Positions 54,107-63,088 are shown, counted from the first letter of the stretch. The stretch is DNA of 64,000 nt from Nitrososphaerota archaeon (GCA_016872055.1 VHBH01000006.1:1-64000), one strand, 5' to 3'. Translations and numbers: made by a program. The notes: generated by a model not told the origin, from the letters alone.

Positions 54107-55123
54107 TTACGTTACCTCGTCTTGCACCAAGAACAGTCCGCTCCAGCCCTTTTCCGCAAACTCGGTCTTGTGGGCATGGAACATGAACTTGCCTGGAGTG
54201 TTATAGGTAAACTCCATTATTCCACGCTCGCCTTGCGATAAAGTTATCATGTCGGTAAATGCGCTAGGCACGCTGTACGTGCCTGTTGGGTAATAATGGT
54301 ACAGATTGGCATGGAGGTGGAAATTGTTTATCTGATCAAATTCCAGTATGTTTACCACATAGATTCGCACAAGTTCGCCTTTTTTGATCTGGATTGGGTG
54401 ATGCTGATAGTAAAACGGTATGGTATTTGCTGCGTAGAAATTATTTTCTGCATCAAAGTCAGTGTCAAATCCATTTAGCACCATCACCATTTCGTCTGCT
54501 TGTGGGCGCGGCTCTTTTGGATCTACAATGTAAACTCCGTACAGTCCGTGTGAGATGTGTTCCTCTAGTGGCATGACATGACAATGATATGGATGAACAC
54601 CTACCGGGCCTGCCTCAAATTCGTATGTGAATTGTCCCCCACCAGAACCTACCGGCTCAAAGACTCCGTCCATTTCTGCGGCATGGAATCCATGAAAGTG
54701 AATCGTGTGGGTTTTAGAGCCCATGTTGATGAATTTTACCTTGACCCAGTCCCCTTCGGTGGCACGTATTGTGGGGCCTGGCACCGTTCCATTAAAGGTC
54801 CAGACATTGTAAAAGACGCCCGGCGATATCTCCATTACCTTGTCGTCTTCTGCAATTATGGTGTATTCACGTACTGTCTTGCCATCAACACTTGATATTC
54901 TACCATAGTTAAACTCGCGAAGATACTTGTCGGGATCGATTTCTACTGTTTGCGCAGTGTATATTGGATCCAGTACATCTCCAGACGTTTTGATTACGCC
55001 GCCAGTATGGGTGACAAAGGTTTTTTCCTCTTTTGCATCAGAGGAAGTTGGATAAACAAGATAAAGTGCGGCTAGAGTTGCAGTTACTGCTAGGGCAAAT
55101 AACATCTTTGAGAACGGCTTCAA
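54107..55123 (-). CDS. Two-domain multicopper oxidase
   Basis: 338 aa, TTG start, signal peptide/anchor (MLFALAVTATLAALYLVYP). Two cupredoxin domains: the first with HTIHFHGFH at about residue 142 and HPYHCHVMPLEEHISHGLYG, which holds type 1 copper ligands; the second with NNFHLHANLYHYYP and FMFHAHKTEFAEKGW, supplying trinuclear-site histidines. Two-domain enzymes of this type form trimers and may oxidise copper(I), or relate to NirK; thaumarchaea carry several. The promoter contains a 22-bp palindrome, so expression is probably metal-controlled. Confidence 0.92.
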   Translation of the reverse strand: MKPFSKMLFALAVTATLAALYLVYPTSSDAKEEKTFVTHTGGVIKTSGDVLDPIYTAQTVEIDPDKYLREFNYGRISSVDGKTVREYTIIAEDDKVMEISPGVFYNVWTFNGTVPGPTIRATEGDWVKVKFINMGSKTHTIHFHGFHAAEMDGVFEPVGSGGGQFTYEFEAGPVGVHPYHCHVMPLEEHISHGLYGVYIVDPKEPRPQADEMVMVLNGFDTDFDAENNFYAANTIPFYYQHHPIQIKKGELVRIYVVNILEFDQINNFHLHANLYHYYPTGTYSVPSAFTDMITLSQGERGIMEFTYNTPGKFMFHAHKTEFAEKGWSGLFLVQDEVT

Positions 55124-55152
55124 GACAATCTTGGTTGAATTTTTGTTTATTT

Positions 55153-55174
55153 AAATTTAGCCTAGGCTAAATTT
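55153..55174. promoter_or_regulatory. Perfect 22-bp palindromic operator between the oxidase and the 167-aa protein genes
   Basis: Half-site AAATTTAGCCT followed directly by its reverse complement, no spacer. It overlaps the BRE/TATA region of the multicopper oxidase (minus-strand TATA-like TTTAAATA at about 55148-55156, about 28 nt before its TTG). The core TTTAGCCTAGGCTAAA resembles operators of DtxR/MntR-type metal-dependent repressors. It also lies upstream of the divergent gene starting at 55238. Confidence 0.7.
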
Positions 55175-55237
55175 CTTAACCAATACTAACTTTTGAGGCT
55201 CCAATACCAATATAGAGGCTCAAAAAGAGGCATATGC

Positions 55238-55738
55238 ATGATAAAAAAGTCTGTCCTGATCCTCTTTGTGGGCGGCGCACTAGTAGCAATCGGGATGGTG
55301 CTATCATATACTGGCGCATCAGTCATTTCTGGCCAAGTATCCATTAAAGAAATGCTAGTCAACGGAACGATACCCGCTACACTTGAAAAAGAGCTAGACC
55401 CGTCAGTGACAGAACAGGGTGCATTTGTAGTACGGGCAGAAAGCGAAGAGCGAACAAACCTAATCGCCACTGTGTATGGTCCGTTTGGAGAAGAAATTGC
55501 TTCAAAGAAGATAACCGAGGTTTCAACTGAGGATTATTTTGACATTGAATCCAAGGGGGCATACAAGCTCGAAATAAGAAATAGTGGCCAAGAAACTCCA
55601 GTCGTGTTGGGCCTGACTCATATGCCAGACAAGTCAATTATTGCACTAAACATGTTGGGACAGTACATGATCCTCACAGGGTTTGTCGGAGTCGGAGTTG
55701 CCGGAATATACGCGTTGAAAACAAGAAAGTCTAGTTAA
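55238..55738 (+). CDS. Unknown membrane-anchored protein divergent from the oxidase
   Basis: Not recognised. About 166 aa from the ATG at 55238; the frame extends to 55193 but the later start places a membrane helix (SVLILFVGGALVAIGMVLSY) at the N-terminus. An extracytoplasmic beta-rich part follows (FVVRAESEERTNLIATVYGP, DYFDIESKGAYKLEIRNSGQ), and a second helix near the end (MILTGFVGVGVAGIYALK). It shares the palindromic control region with the oxidase-ZIP operon, so a linked role in metal handling or envelope oxidation is possible. Its 3' end overlaps the next gene by 8 nt. Confidence 0.7.
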   Translation: MIKKSVLILFVGGALVAIGMVLSYTGASVISGQVSIKEMLVNGTIPATLEKELDPSVTEQGAFVVRAESEERTNLIATVYGPFGEEIASKKITEVSTEDYFDIESKGAYKLEIRNSGQETPVVLGLTHMPDKSIIALNMLGQYMILTGFVGVGVAGIYALKTRKSS

Positions 55739-56024
55739 GATAGCTGTCTAGCTCTGTTAGGCCGTCAACTACACCCTTGTAGTTTTCGTCATTTTCCATG
55801 AATTTTGCCAGCTTGTCAGAGTCAACCGAATAGGTATTGCCAGACAAAATGACAAATCCGGTTCCTGCAAGATATGCCAGTCTGGTTTTAATTTCAGATT
55901 CCTCTATTCCAAGGCTTGAGGACAATACTGTAGATTCCTTTGGTCCAGACTCCAGTTCCGCCATTATTGTTGATACATTATAATCAAAGAGTGCTTGTGC
56001 TACTTTGGCCTTGTCATATGACAT
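55731..56024 (-). CDS. Small winged-helix-like protein
   Basis: 97 aa. MSYDKAKVAQALFDYNVSTI, then a probable helix-turn-helix (VLSSSLGIEESEIKTRLAYL) and a wing (GFVILSGNTYSV). Similar to small DNA-binding or adaptor winged-helix proteins, although no family can be named. Eight nt upstream of its ATG is the stop codon of the VWA gene, so it lies last in the AAA-VWA operon and may regulate or assist that pair. Confidence 0.6.
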   Translation of the reverse strand: MSYDKAKVAQALFDYNVSTIMAELESGPKESTVLSSSLGIEESEIKTRLAYLAGTGFVILSGNTYSVDSDKLAKFMENDENYKGVVDGLTELDSYLN

Positions 56025-56032
56025 GGTTTTGG

Positions 56033-57373
56033 TTAGTTTTTTGACCCTAATATCTTCTTGGTGTTGTAAAGATAGTCAATCACTAGGACTTTGTCCATGT
56101 TGTTTTGGTTTATGAGGTAGGTTTTGCCTTTGAGAGTTTTTTCCATCTGCTGCACGTATTCTAGCAGTTCTGATTCCTCGCTGACTACAATGGAATCAAT
56201 TTGGATGTTTTCTCGCAGGCATTTTTTTGCCTCCAACATGGTTCGCTCGTCTACTTTGGAATCGACCTTTTTGTACCTGTAACAAAGGTAGACCTGCGCT
56301 CCTTGGGACTGGTCGATTGCAAGCTTTCTTTCCGATTTTATTTTGGATAGTAATGGCTCGTTTGGTACATAAAAGTTGGAGTGCGGCTTTTCTGATAGAA
56401 TTGCATTCTTCTGGGAATCATTGTCAACAAAACAGGCACTGGGCTGGCCGTCGGTAATCATTACGATTCTTTTGTTTTTTGCACTTGTCTTTTGGAGGAT
56501 CCTTTTTGCTAGCCTAAATGCAGCCTGATAATTTGTATAGTGGAGGAATTCGTCGTTTGCATCATATGTCCTCAAAAAAGGAATGTCAAATGGATTAATC
56601 ATGGATGCCATCGAGGCAAAACCAATTATTTTGATGGAATCGTTTGGAAAGAACCTATTGTTCAAAACGTAAAGACTCCATAATGCTCGCTTTGCTGCCT
56701 CTATTCTGCTCATCCCAGAGCTGCTCAGAGACGATTTCATAGTAGAGCTCAGATCAATACAGTACACAATTGCAGCTCGGACATCTTCGGTTGTCTCAAA
56801 TTCCTCAAAGTCGTCAATATCCAAGTCCAGAGGAAAGTCAGGTGTTTTTCCTTTCTTTGATAGCCGCCGGATTGTGTTTAGCATGCTGGCATATACATTT
56901 AACAGCTTTAGCTCGCCGCCAAGCTCAAATTTTTTTGTGGTGTCAAGTATGGTGTTGCCAGTGCCTATGGATTTTGTCTCATGCAGCCCAAAGTCGCCGG
57001 CTTTTATCTCTGCCAGCATATCCTTGAGGATCTGGTTTCCTATTGCAAGGAATCCTTTTTTCGTGAGCCAATTTTTTTCGTCCTTGAGATAGCCGTGCTC
57101 TAGCAGATATTTGGTGATGGGTTTTGTATCGTCACTTTTTGGGAATTGGTCGGATTCTGTTTGGGTCTGATCCGAGCTTTCCCCATCAATGTTTCTCTGG
57201 AGAATTGACTCTAGTTCCTCTAAGCTTGGCGCCGTTTCCCGCATCGATTGGTTTGCCAGTGACTGGAGCAGTTTTTCTATTGTCTGCGTGTCCAGGTCTT
57301 TTGATCTTTCAGAGGATTGCTTTTCTTCTGTGCTTGACTGGTAGACGAATTTTTTTAGATTATGCTGCAACAT
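56033..57373 (-). CDS. VWA-domain protein (partner of MoxR-type AAA ATPase)
   Basis: 446 aa. The C-terminal half is a von Willebrand factor A domain with a complete-looking MIDAS motif: DLSSTMKSS (DxSxS type), a conserved Thr region near RTYDANDEFLHYTNYQAAFR, and VMITDGQPSAC. The N-terminal half is helical and charged with no known domain. Such proteins pair with MoxR or chelatase-type ATPases to insert metals or remodel complexes. Overlaps the ATPase gene by 14 nt, so they are coupled. Confidence 0.85.
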   Translation of the reverse strand: MLQHNLKKFVYQSSTEEKQSSERSKDLDTQTIEKLLQSLANQSMRETAPSLEELESILQRNIDGESSDQTQTESDQFPKSDDTKPITKYLLEHGYLKDEKNWLTKKGFLAIGNQILKDMLAEIKAGDFGLHETKSIGTGNTILDTTKKFELGGELKLLNVYASMLNTIRRLSKKGKTPDFPLDLDIDDFEEFETTEDVRAAIVYCIDLSSTMKSSLSSSGMSRIEAAKRALWSLYVLNNRFFPNDSIKIIGFASMASMINPFDIPFLRTYDANDEFLHYTNYQAAFRLAKRILQKTSAKNKRIVMITDGQPSACFVDNDSQKNAILSEKPHSNFYVPNEPLLSKIKSERKLAIDQSQGAQVYLCYRYKKVDSKVDERTMLEAKKCLRENIQIDSIVVSEESELLEYVQQMEKTLKGKTYLINQNNMDKVLVIDYLYNTKKILGSKN

Positions 57374-58970
57374 AGCCCGCGTCTTTTTTGTCTATTATCT
57401 TTGGTGTGGAATAATGCAAGCCGTCCAGGATTATTTCTAGGATTGCAGCTTTTAGTTCGGCTTCCGTGTTTGGCGATATTGTAATGTTTTTGGCATGAGT
57501 GTCTTTTGCAAGGCTTGACTGTTCTGGTATTATTTGTTCCAGCTTGGATTGAACCAATTTTGATAGATTTGTAAAATTAAGAAGCTGGTTAGAGTAAGAG
57601 ACTTGGCCGTTCTGCCAGACCATTCCCTGTGATACTTGGAATGTTTTGCCAGAGAATTCCTGTTTTATTGCATCAAGTGTTTCTTGCTGTATATCTTGGA
57701 TGTATTCTAGGCATGTTTCGCGAATGGAATCGCCAAGAATAAAGTCGAATATTTTTCTGCGGTTTTCTAGCGTGTCGTCAATTTCGGATAGTTCAAACTT
57801 GGCAATCTGCCCTAGGCAATACATATCAGAGTGTCGCGGAACGGGAATTACTTTGTGAGGTATGGCGCGAGTTCTCTCTGATTCTCCAACTAGCAACTCT
57901 AGTCCATGAATTCCAAATCTCACACTGACTCCTTTTGCCTGGTTGATCTCGGAATTTACGCGAGCCTTGTGTACTAGTCTTGCCAGAGTTTTTAGTATAA
58001 AGACAGGAACAAGGCAGCTTGCAAGTTTTGCCTCTTGTAGAATAATTTGCATTTCATGTTCTATTGTTTTTGGATAGTGTGTGTGTATGTGGGATTTTAG
58101 TCTGTCATATAGCGGCTCTATTATTTTGCCAGAATGAGTATAATCAATTGGGTTTGCAGTTGCAAAAAACACAGTATTTGGCTCAAAAATTATTGGATAC
58201 GAACCTGTGGTGTATCTTCCCTCTTGCAATACAGACAATAATGCTACCTGCTTTCTTGGATCCAGAACAGGAAGCTCATCAATACAAAAGATTCCGTGCT
58301 TTGCCTGGAGCAGCTGTCCCGGGGAATACGAGTCGATTTTGTACATTTCGACTCCCTTTTTTGCAACCTTGATTGCGTCGATATAGCCAACCAAGTCCTT
58401 GACAGAAATGTCTGGTGTTGCCAAGACATAACGGAATCTCTGCGAGCCTTCTATCCAGTTAATCTTAGTATCCAGCTTGTTGTCTTGGATTTTTTTTGTG
58501 CTCTCTGGGCTGATGTGAAATGTTGTTGATGCGCCTGAGAGTTCTTGTCCTTCTAATAATGACACAAGATCGTCTTGTGGCAGATCCATTGGGGTGTCAT
58601 TTGTAATGGAACCATCAATTACTGGAATTGGTGATAGGAGGTTTTTTGCAATGACCTCGACTAGTCTTGTTTTTGCCTGGCCTATTTGCCCAATCAAAAA
58701 CACATCATGGCATGACAAAATAGCTCTGTCCAATGCAGGAACAACAACATCGTCATAGCCCACAATTCCCGGATATTTGATTCCGTTTTCATTTATTGCG
58801 CGAATTAGATTTTGTCTGAGCTGCTCTTTAGCGTCCAATAACCTATAGCTGATTTCTAGTAGATCGCCAATCGTTTTGAGCGACTGGTAATCTTCTGGCA
58901 GGCCTGCCTTAATCTGCGTGTACTTTGGTTGCGAACCATAACACTTTGAGACTAGCTGCGAGGCTTCCAA
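57360..58970 (-). CDS. MoxR/ChlI-type AAA+ ATPase
   Basis: 536 aa, TTG start. Walker A is FLIGQIGQAKTRLVEVIAKN, Walker B HGIFCIDELPVLDPRKQVAL, sensor ATANPIDYTHSGKIIEPLYD. The segments VGYIDAIKVAKKGVEMYK and LLSVLQEGRYTTGSYPIIF recall magnesium/cobalt chelatase ChlI subunits, but the N-terminal extension (QPKYTQIKAGLPEDYQSLKT) and C-terminal region differ. With the VWA protein downstream it resembles a chelatase-like or MoxR remodelling machine. cobT lies 3 kb away, which is suggestive at best; no CobN-type subunit is in the window. Confidence 0.85.
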   Translation of the reverse strand: MEASQLVSKCYGSQPKYTQIKAGLPEDYQSLKTIGDLLEISYRLLDAKEQLRQNLIRAINENGIKYPGIVGYDDVVVPALDRAILSCHDVFLIGQIGQAKTRLVEVIAKNLLSPIPVIDGSITNDTPMDLPQDDLVSLLEGQELSGASTTFHISPESTKKIQDNKLDTKINWIEGSQRFRYVLATPDISVKDLVGYIDAIKVAKKGVEMYKIDSYSPGQLLQAKHGIFCIDELPVLDPRKQVALLSVLQEGRYTTGSYPIIFEPNTVFFATANPIDYTHSGKIIEPLYDRLKSHIHTHYPKTIEHEMQIILQEAKLASCLVPVFILKTLARLVHKARVNSEINQAKGVSVRFGIHGLELLVGESERTRAIPHKVIPVPRHSDMYCLGQIAKFELSEIDDTLENRRKIFDFILGDSIRETCLEYIQDIQQETLDAIKQEFSGKTFQVSQGMVWQNGQVSYSNQLLNFTNLSKLVQSKLEQIIPEQSSLAKDTHAKNITISPNTEAELKAAILEIILDGLHYSTPKIIDKKDAGYVAA

Positions 58971-59067
58971 GTGATATTACTTGGTTTATTTTATCTAATA
59001 ATATTGTGGAGATGCCAAAATAGCCAAGGCAGGGTTTTTATCGGGGTCGCTTGGACTCCCCAATTAC

Positions 59068-59679
59068 TTGTCAGCACAAGACTATAGACACATTGTAAGA
59101 ATTGTAGGAAAGGACATTCCGGGAGACAAAAAGCTCTCAGTAGGCCTAACCCACATCAAAGGTGTCGGATACAACTTTGCCAATGCGATAATCGGTGCAC
59201 TGGACTTGAACCCAAATAGCAACATTGGTTTTTTGACAGAGTCCCAAGTTGAGTCCATTGAAAAGACACTCAAGGACCCAACTACAGTAAAATTCCCATC
59301 TTGGTTACTAAACAGAAGAAAGGATGTTGAGACAGGCACGACCACACATCTTATCACATCAGACGTAGCATTTACAGTTAGAAATGATATTGAACGAGAA
59401 AAGCTCTCAAACAGTTGGAGGGGCTTTCGTCACATTTATGGATTAAAGGTTAGAGGACAGCGAACCCGAACCACTGGTCGTAAAGGAGCATCAGTCGGTG
59501 TAAAGAAGGGAGGAAAAGTGCTACCTGCAGGAGCTGCACCAGCAGCTGCACCAGGAGCTGAAGCGCCATCTGCCCCAGCTGCAGGAGCTGCACCAGCAGC
59601 CAAGCCAGCTGCAGGAGCTGCACCAGCAAAACCAGCCGCGGCCTCAGCTGCAAAACCAGCTGCTCCAGCAAAGAAATAG
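59068..59679 (+). CDS. rps13: Small ribosomal subunit protein uS13 with Ala/Pro/Lys-rich tail
   Basis: 203 aa, TTG start. The first 150 residues are archaeal S13 ([52 protein letters not shown]). The remaining 50 or so are low-complexity, built of [14 protein letters not shown] units and ending PAAPAKK; archaeal S13 usually ends near the KKG. A TATA-like GGGTTTTTATCG lies about 27 nt upstream. rps4 follows 11 nt later, the conserved order rps13-rps4; rps11 and rpoD do not follow. Confidence 0.95.
   Translation: MSAQDYRHIVRIVGKDIPGDKKLSVGLTHIKGVGYNFANAIIGALDLNPNSNIGFLTESQVESIEKTLKDPTTVKFPSWLLNRRKDVETGTTTHLITSDVAFTVRNDIEREKLSNSWRGFRHIYGLKVRGQRTRTTGRKGASVGVKKGGKVLPAGAAPAAAPGAEAPSAPAAGAAPAAKPAAGAAPAKPAAASAAKPAAPAKK
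59524..59668 (+). repeat. Low-complexity repeat encoding the S13 tail
   Basis: Imperfect units of the type GCAGGAGCTGCACCAGCA recur through the end of rps13, coding for [11 protein letters not shown]. Noticeably more G+C than the surroundings. Slippage-prone, so length may vary between strains. Confidence 0.75.
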
Positions 59680-59690
59680 AGGGAATGTGA

Positions 59691-60233
59691 ATGGGAGATC
59701 CAAAATATCCAAGCCGAGTCTGGAAGAAACCAAAGCGTCCACTGAACTATGACTTTATGATGGAGGATCTCAACACACTTGGCAATTATGGTCTAAAGAA
59801 TAAGCGTGAATTATGGAAGGCAAGAACCGAATTATCTAGGGTAAGGCACCAAGCAAGATCACTACTTGCACTCAGACAAGAAGTTCGTGCACAAAAAGAA
59901 CCAATCCTGATGAAGTCACTTGCAAAGATTGGCCTCGTAAAAGATGATGCAACACTTGATGACGTATTGAACTTGGCAGTGAACAGCCTACTCGATAGAA
60001 GACTGCAAACAATAGTCCAGAGAAAGTTCACATTAAAGACACCGTACCAAGCAAGACAGGCAATTGTCCACGGCCACATCACAATTGGCGACAGAGTCAT
60101 CACAGTCCCATCATATACAGTAACAGTAAAAGAGGAAAACATCATACAATTGTCACCAAAATTCAAGTTCCAGGCACCTGCCCCAGCATCCGAGCCCGAA
60201 GTAAAAGAAGAAGTGCCTGCAGAACAATCATAA
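59691..60233 (+). CDS. rps4: Small ribosomal subunit protein uS4
   Basis: 180 aa. MGDPKYPSRVWKKPKRPLNY start, ELWKARTELSRVRHQARSLL, then the S4 RNA-binding domain (LLDRRLQTIVQRKFTLKTPY, ARQAIVHGHITIGDRVITVP). The acidic end (SEPEVKEEVPAEQS) is typical of archaeal S4. A GAGG-like ribosome binding site lies just before the ATG. Co-transcribed with rps13. Confidence 0.96.
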   Translation: MGDPKYPSRVWKKPKRPLNYDFMMEDLNTLGNYGLKNKRELWKARTELSRVRHQARSLLALRQEVRAQKEPILMKSLAKIGLVKDDATLDDVLNLAVNSLLDRRLQTIVQRKFTLKTPYQARQAIVHGHITIGDRVITVPSYTVTVKEENIIQLSPKFKFQAPAPASEPEVKEEVPAEQS

Positions 60234-60279
60234 GACAAGCTTATCTTTAATACACCATTTTAGTAGATCAGTACAGAAA

Positions 60280-62040
60280 ATGTGTTCTATTATCGGCTAT
60301 TATGGCGACTTGCCGGCAGCGCCAATTTTGGTAAATGGCCTTAAGCGAATGGAATATCGAGGATATGACAGTGTAGGCGTTGCCACAAAGTCCGACAACG
60401 ATATTGTAGTCAAAAAAGGAGTAGGCAAAGTAGAAGTAGTAAACAATGCATTACAACTGGATAATTTGCCAGGCCATGTAGGAATAGGCCACACACGTTG
60501 GGCAACACACGGAAATGTTACCGATGTCAATGCGCACCCACACCCCAGCAGCTCTGGCAAAATTGCCATAGTACACAATGGAATCATAGAAAACTATGAG
60601 GAGCTAAAGGCTGACCTTGAAAAAAGAGGCTATCGCTTCCAAAGCCAGACAGACAGTGAGGTGATTGCAAATCTGCTCCAATTCAACTATGACCAAACCC
60701 ACGACATAAAACAATCCATGATAAAGACAGTATCAAAGCTGAAGGGTCACTATGCATTTGTCGCAATGTTTGAGAACGGAATTTTGTCTGCCGCAAGATA
60801 TCACGAGCCTCTAATAATTGGAATTGGGAAAAAGGGATTTTTCCTATCCAGTGATGTCTTGGGATTTATCGAAAAGACAGATGATGCCATCTATTTGGAC
60901 AACGGTGAGCTGGTAATACTGGACAGAATTGGAATTCAGATTTACGATTTTGATGGAAACGCGGTAAAGCACCAGGTGACAAAAGTATCAAAGGAATTTG
61001 CAGATGCATACAAGGGAGACTATGCGCACTTTACACTAAAGGAAATATCAGAGCAGCCAGAAACCATAGTGTCAGCTGGCGAAAAATCTGCAGACGCAAT
61101 CAATATTGCAACGGAATTCATCAGGCATGCGCGAAGCATCTATGTTACAGGAAGCGGTACCAGCTATAATGCAGCGCTGGTTGCAAAATATCTGTGGCAA
61201 AAATACGCAAAAATCAAAGTAGAGCCAATCATATCCAGCGAATTATCATTTACGCCAGAGACAATAGAGCCAAACTCTATTCTAATCGCAATATCCCAAA
61301 GCGGCGAGAGCGCAGATGTGTTAGAGGCAGTCAAGATTGCAAAAAAGGCAAACGCCAAGATCCTCTCCATTGTGAATATTTTGACATCTTCCCTGGCGCA
61401 AGAGTCTGCATTGGTAATTGGAATGGGTTGTGGACCAGAAATTGGTGTGGCAGCAACGAAGAGCTTTACTGCACAGCTTAGCATCATCTATAAAATTACC
61501 AAAAAACTCTGCGATGGATGCGTCAACATTGATGGTGAAAAGATTTCATCGGCTGTTGCCAAGGTACTAGCTGATCACACCAAGATTAAGGAAACAGCAA
61601 AAGAGCTCAAGGACGTCCAAGACATTTACATTTTGGGTCGAGCCGTCCACTATCCAATTGCGACAGAATCTGCGCTAAAGCTAAAAGAATTATCGTACAT
61701 TCATGCAGAGGGAATTCCAGGTGGAGAGCTAAAGCACGGGCCGCTTGCCCTTATGGACTCTAGTGTCTATGTCGTGATCATTAATCCAAACGACTTTACC
61801 TATAACGACACCCTGACAAGTGCACGAGAGATAAAGGCACGCGGTGCCAAGATCATCGGAGTCTCTGACAAGCCAAGTGACGTTTATGATCATTGGATAC
61901 AGATCCCAACCATAGATGATGCCCTATATCCTATAATTGAGATTATTCCAATTCAGCTACTATCGTATTATTCAGCAATAGAAAAGAACACAGATCCTGA
62001 CTATCCAAGAAATCTGGCAAAATCCGTCACTGTGAAATAG
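60280..62040 (+). CDS. glmS: Glutamine-fructose-6-phosphate aminotransferase (isomerizing)
   Basis: 586 aa. Cys2 is the amidotransferase nucleophile (MCSIIGYYG); the glutaminase domain also has YRGYDSVGV and GHTRWATHG. Two SIS isomerase domains follow (YVTGSGTSYNAALVAKYLWQ, IAISQSGESADVLEAVKIAK, ILGRAVHYPIATESALKLKE) and the end LAKSVTVK is diagnostic. It makes glucosamine-6-phosphate for surface glycans, for example S-layer glycosylation. The 3' end overlaps cobT by 14 nt (convergent). Confidence 0.97.
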   Translation: MCSIIGYYGDLPAAPILVNGLKRMEYRGYDSVGVATKSDNDIVVKKGVGKVEVVNNALQLDNLPGHVGIGHTRWATHGNVTDVNAHPHPSSSGKIAIVHNGIIENYEELKADLEKRGYRFQSQTDSEVIANLLQFNYDQTHDIKQSMIKTVSKLKGHYAFVAMFENGILSAARYHEPLIIGIGKKGFFLSSDVLGFIEKTDDAIYLDNGELVILDRIGIQIYDFDGNAVKHQVTKVSKEFADAYKGDYAHFTLKEISEQPETIVSAGEKSADAINIATEFIRHARSIYVTGSGTSYNAALVAKYLWQKYAKIKVEPIISSELSFTPETIEPNSILIAISQSGESADVLEAVKIAKKANAKILSIVNILTSSLAQESALVIGMGCGPEIGVAATKSFTAQLSIIYKITKKLCDGCVNIDGEKISSAVAKVLADHTKIKETAKELKDVQDIYILGRAVHYPIATESALKLKELSYIHAEGIPGGELKHGPLALMDSSVYVVIINPNDFTYNDTLTSAREIKARGAKIIGVSDKPSDVYDHWIQIPTIDDALYPIIEIIPIQLLSYYSAIEKNTDPDYPRNLAKSVTVK

Positions 62041-63088
62041 TTTCTAGGTATTGCTTTTCGGTTAGCGCGAGTAATTGATCAGAGTCGATTCCAATTTTTA
62101 GCATTGCCGCAAGCGATGCCCCGCCTGCGCCAACTCCTTCCTTTACAAACCCATTTGCAAAAGCCCGCAGCCCCTCAATTTTGGATTTGTCTAGTGCAAG
62201 TCTCACTGAAAACACTGGGATTTCATCAATTTGAGATATCATTTTTACAAGATTTGCCGTCTTGTCGTCTGTCACATATGATGTTGTGGCAATTGCAACA
62301 TTGTCACGATTATACCCGGTGATTCTACCAAATGCCAGAACCGCCGCCATCTGGGTTCCACCTGCCAGAATAACCTTGGTCTGGGCAGATGCGGTACTGA
62401 GAATTCCCGCAACTGTAGGTATCATCGGGTCACCTCCGTTTGAGACAACATCGAATTGGTTTTTTGATTCAGTTCTTTTTGCAACATCGTTTGCAATTTT
62501 TTGTTTAAGCGATAGTGGATTTTCCGGCATGCTGCTACTTACTGAGCCTTCTATTCCAAGAGACGTCAGAACTGTCTGTGCAGTCGTAGTACCACCAGGG
62601 ATGCTCTCACCAATAACAAGACAGTCAGTAGTGGAGCCAAGCGACCTGCCAATCATCCTTCCGTATTGTACTGCATGGGTCACATCATCAAGCGACATGG
62701 CTGGTTCTACTGCAATGTTTTTTCCATGAATCAGGCCGGTTTCAAAACATGGTAAATGTGGAGTAATTTTGCTTCCGGCATTTACTATGACATTTGGAAT
62801 GCTTGCCGACTCTAGTGCAGTCTTTGTTAATAGTGCTGGCGTCGGCTTTCCATCAGGAGTCATAGGTATTGCATCAATACACTTGCAGTACCCAAAGTTG
62901 AGAAATTCTGCATCGGCAGGAGAGGTATAAGGAAGGACCTCGGGTGCTTTTCCAGCCACGGTGATTCCAGGAATTGTGCAGGTTTCAGTGTATGATATCA
63001 CCAGAGAAAAGAGAAATTGTTTTTTTTCTAGTTGCTCTAGGAATTTTTCTCCATTTTTTTGTACAAAAACGTCTACGTCCTTGTGCAA
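62027..63088 (-). CDS. cobT: CobT-type nicotinate-nucleotide phosphoribosyltransferase (cobalamin lower ligand)
   Basis: 353 aa, archaeal CobT type. Typical stretches are KPTPALLTKTALESASIPNV, CLVIGESIPGGTTTAQTVLT, VSNGGDPMIPTVAGIL and ILAGGTQMAAVLAFG. It activates the lower-ligand base with nicotinate mononucleotide in cobalamin synthesis; thaumarchaea are known B12 producers. The ATG directly follows the stop of the MBL-fold gene, giving an operon nnrE-MBL hydrolase-cobT. Confidence 0.88.
   Translation of the reverse strand: MHKDVDVFVQKNGEKFLEQLEKKQFLFSLVISYTETCTIPGITVAGKAPEVLPYTSPADAEFLNFGYCKCIDAIPMTPDGKPTPALLTKTALESASIPNVIVNAGSKITPHLPCFETGLIHGKNIAVEPAMSLDDVTHAVQYGRMIGRSLGSTTDCLVIGESIPGGTTTAQTVLTSLGIEGSVSSSMPENPLSLKQKIANDVAKRTESKNQFDVVSNGGDPMIPTVAGILSTASAQTKVILAGGTQMAAVLAFGRITGYNRDNVAIATTSYVTDDKTANLVKMISQIDEIPVFSVRLALDKSKIEGLRAFANGFVKEGVGAGGASLAAMLKIGIDSDQLLALTEKQYLETISQ

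Noticed and set aside
59450..59671. Leucine-rich minus-strand ORF opposite the S13 tail
   Set aside because: Artefact of the Ala/Pro repeat read on the other strand.
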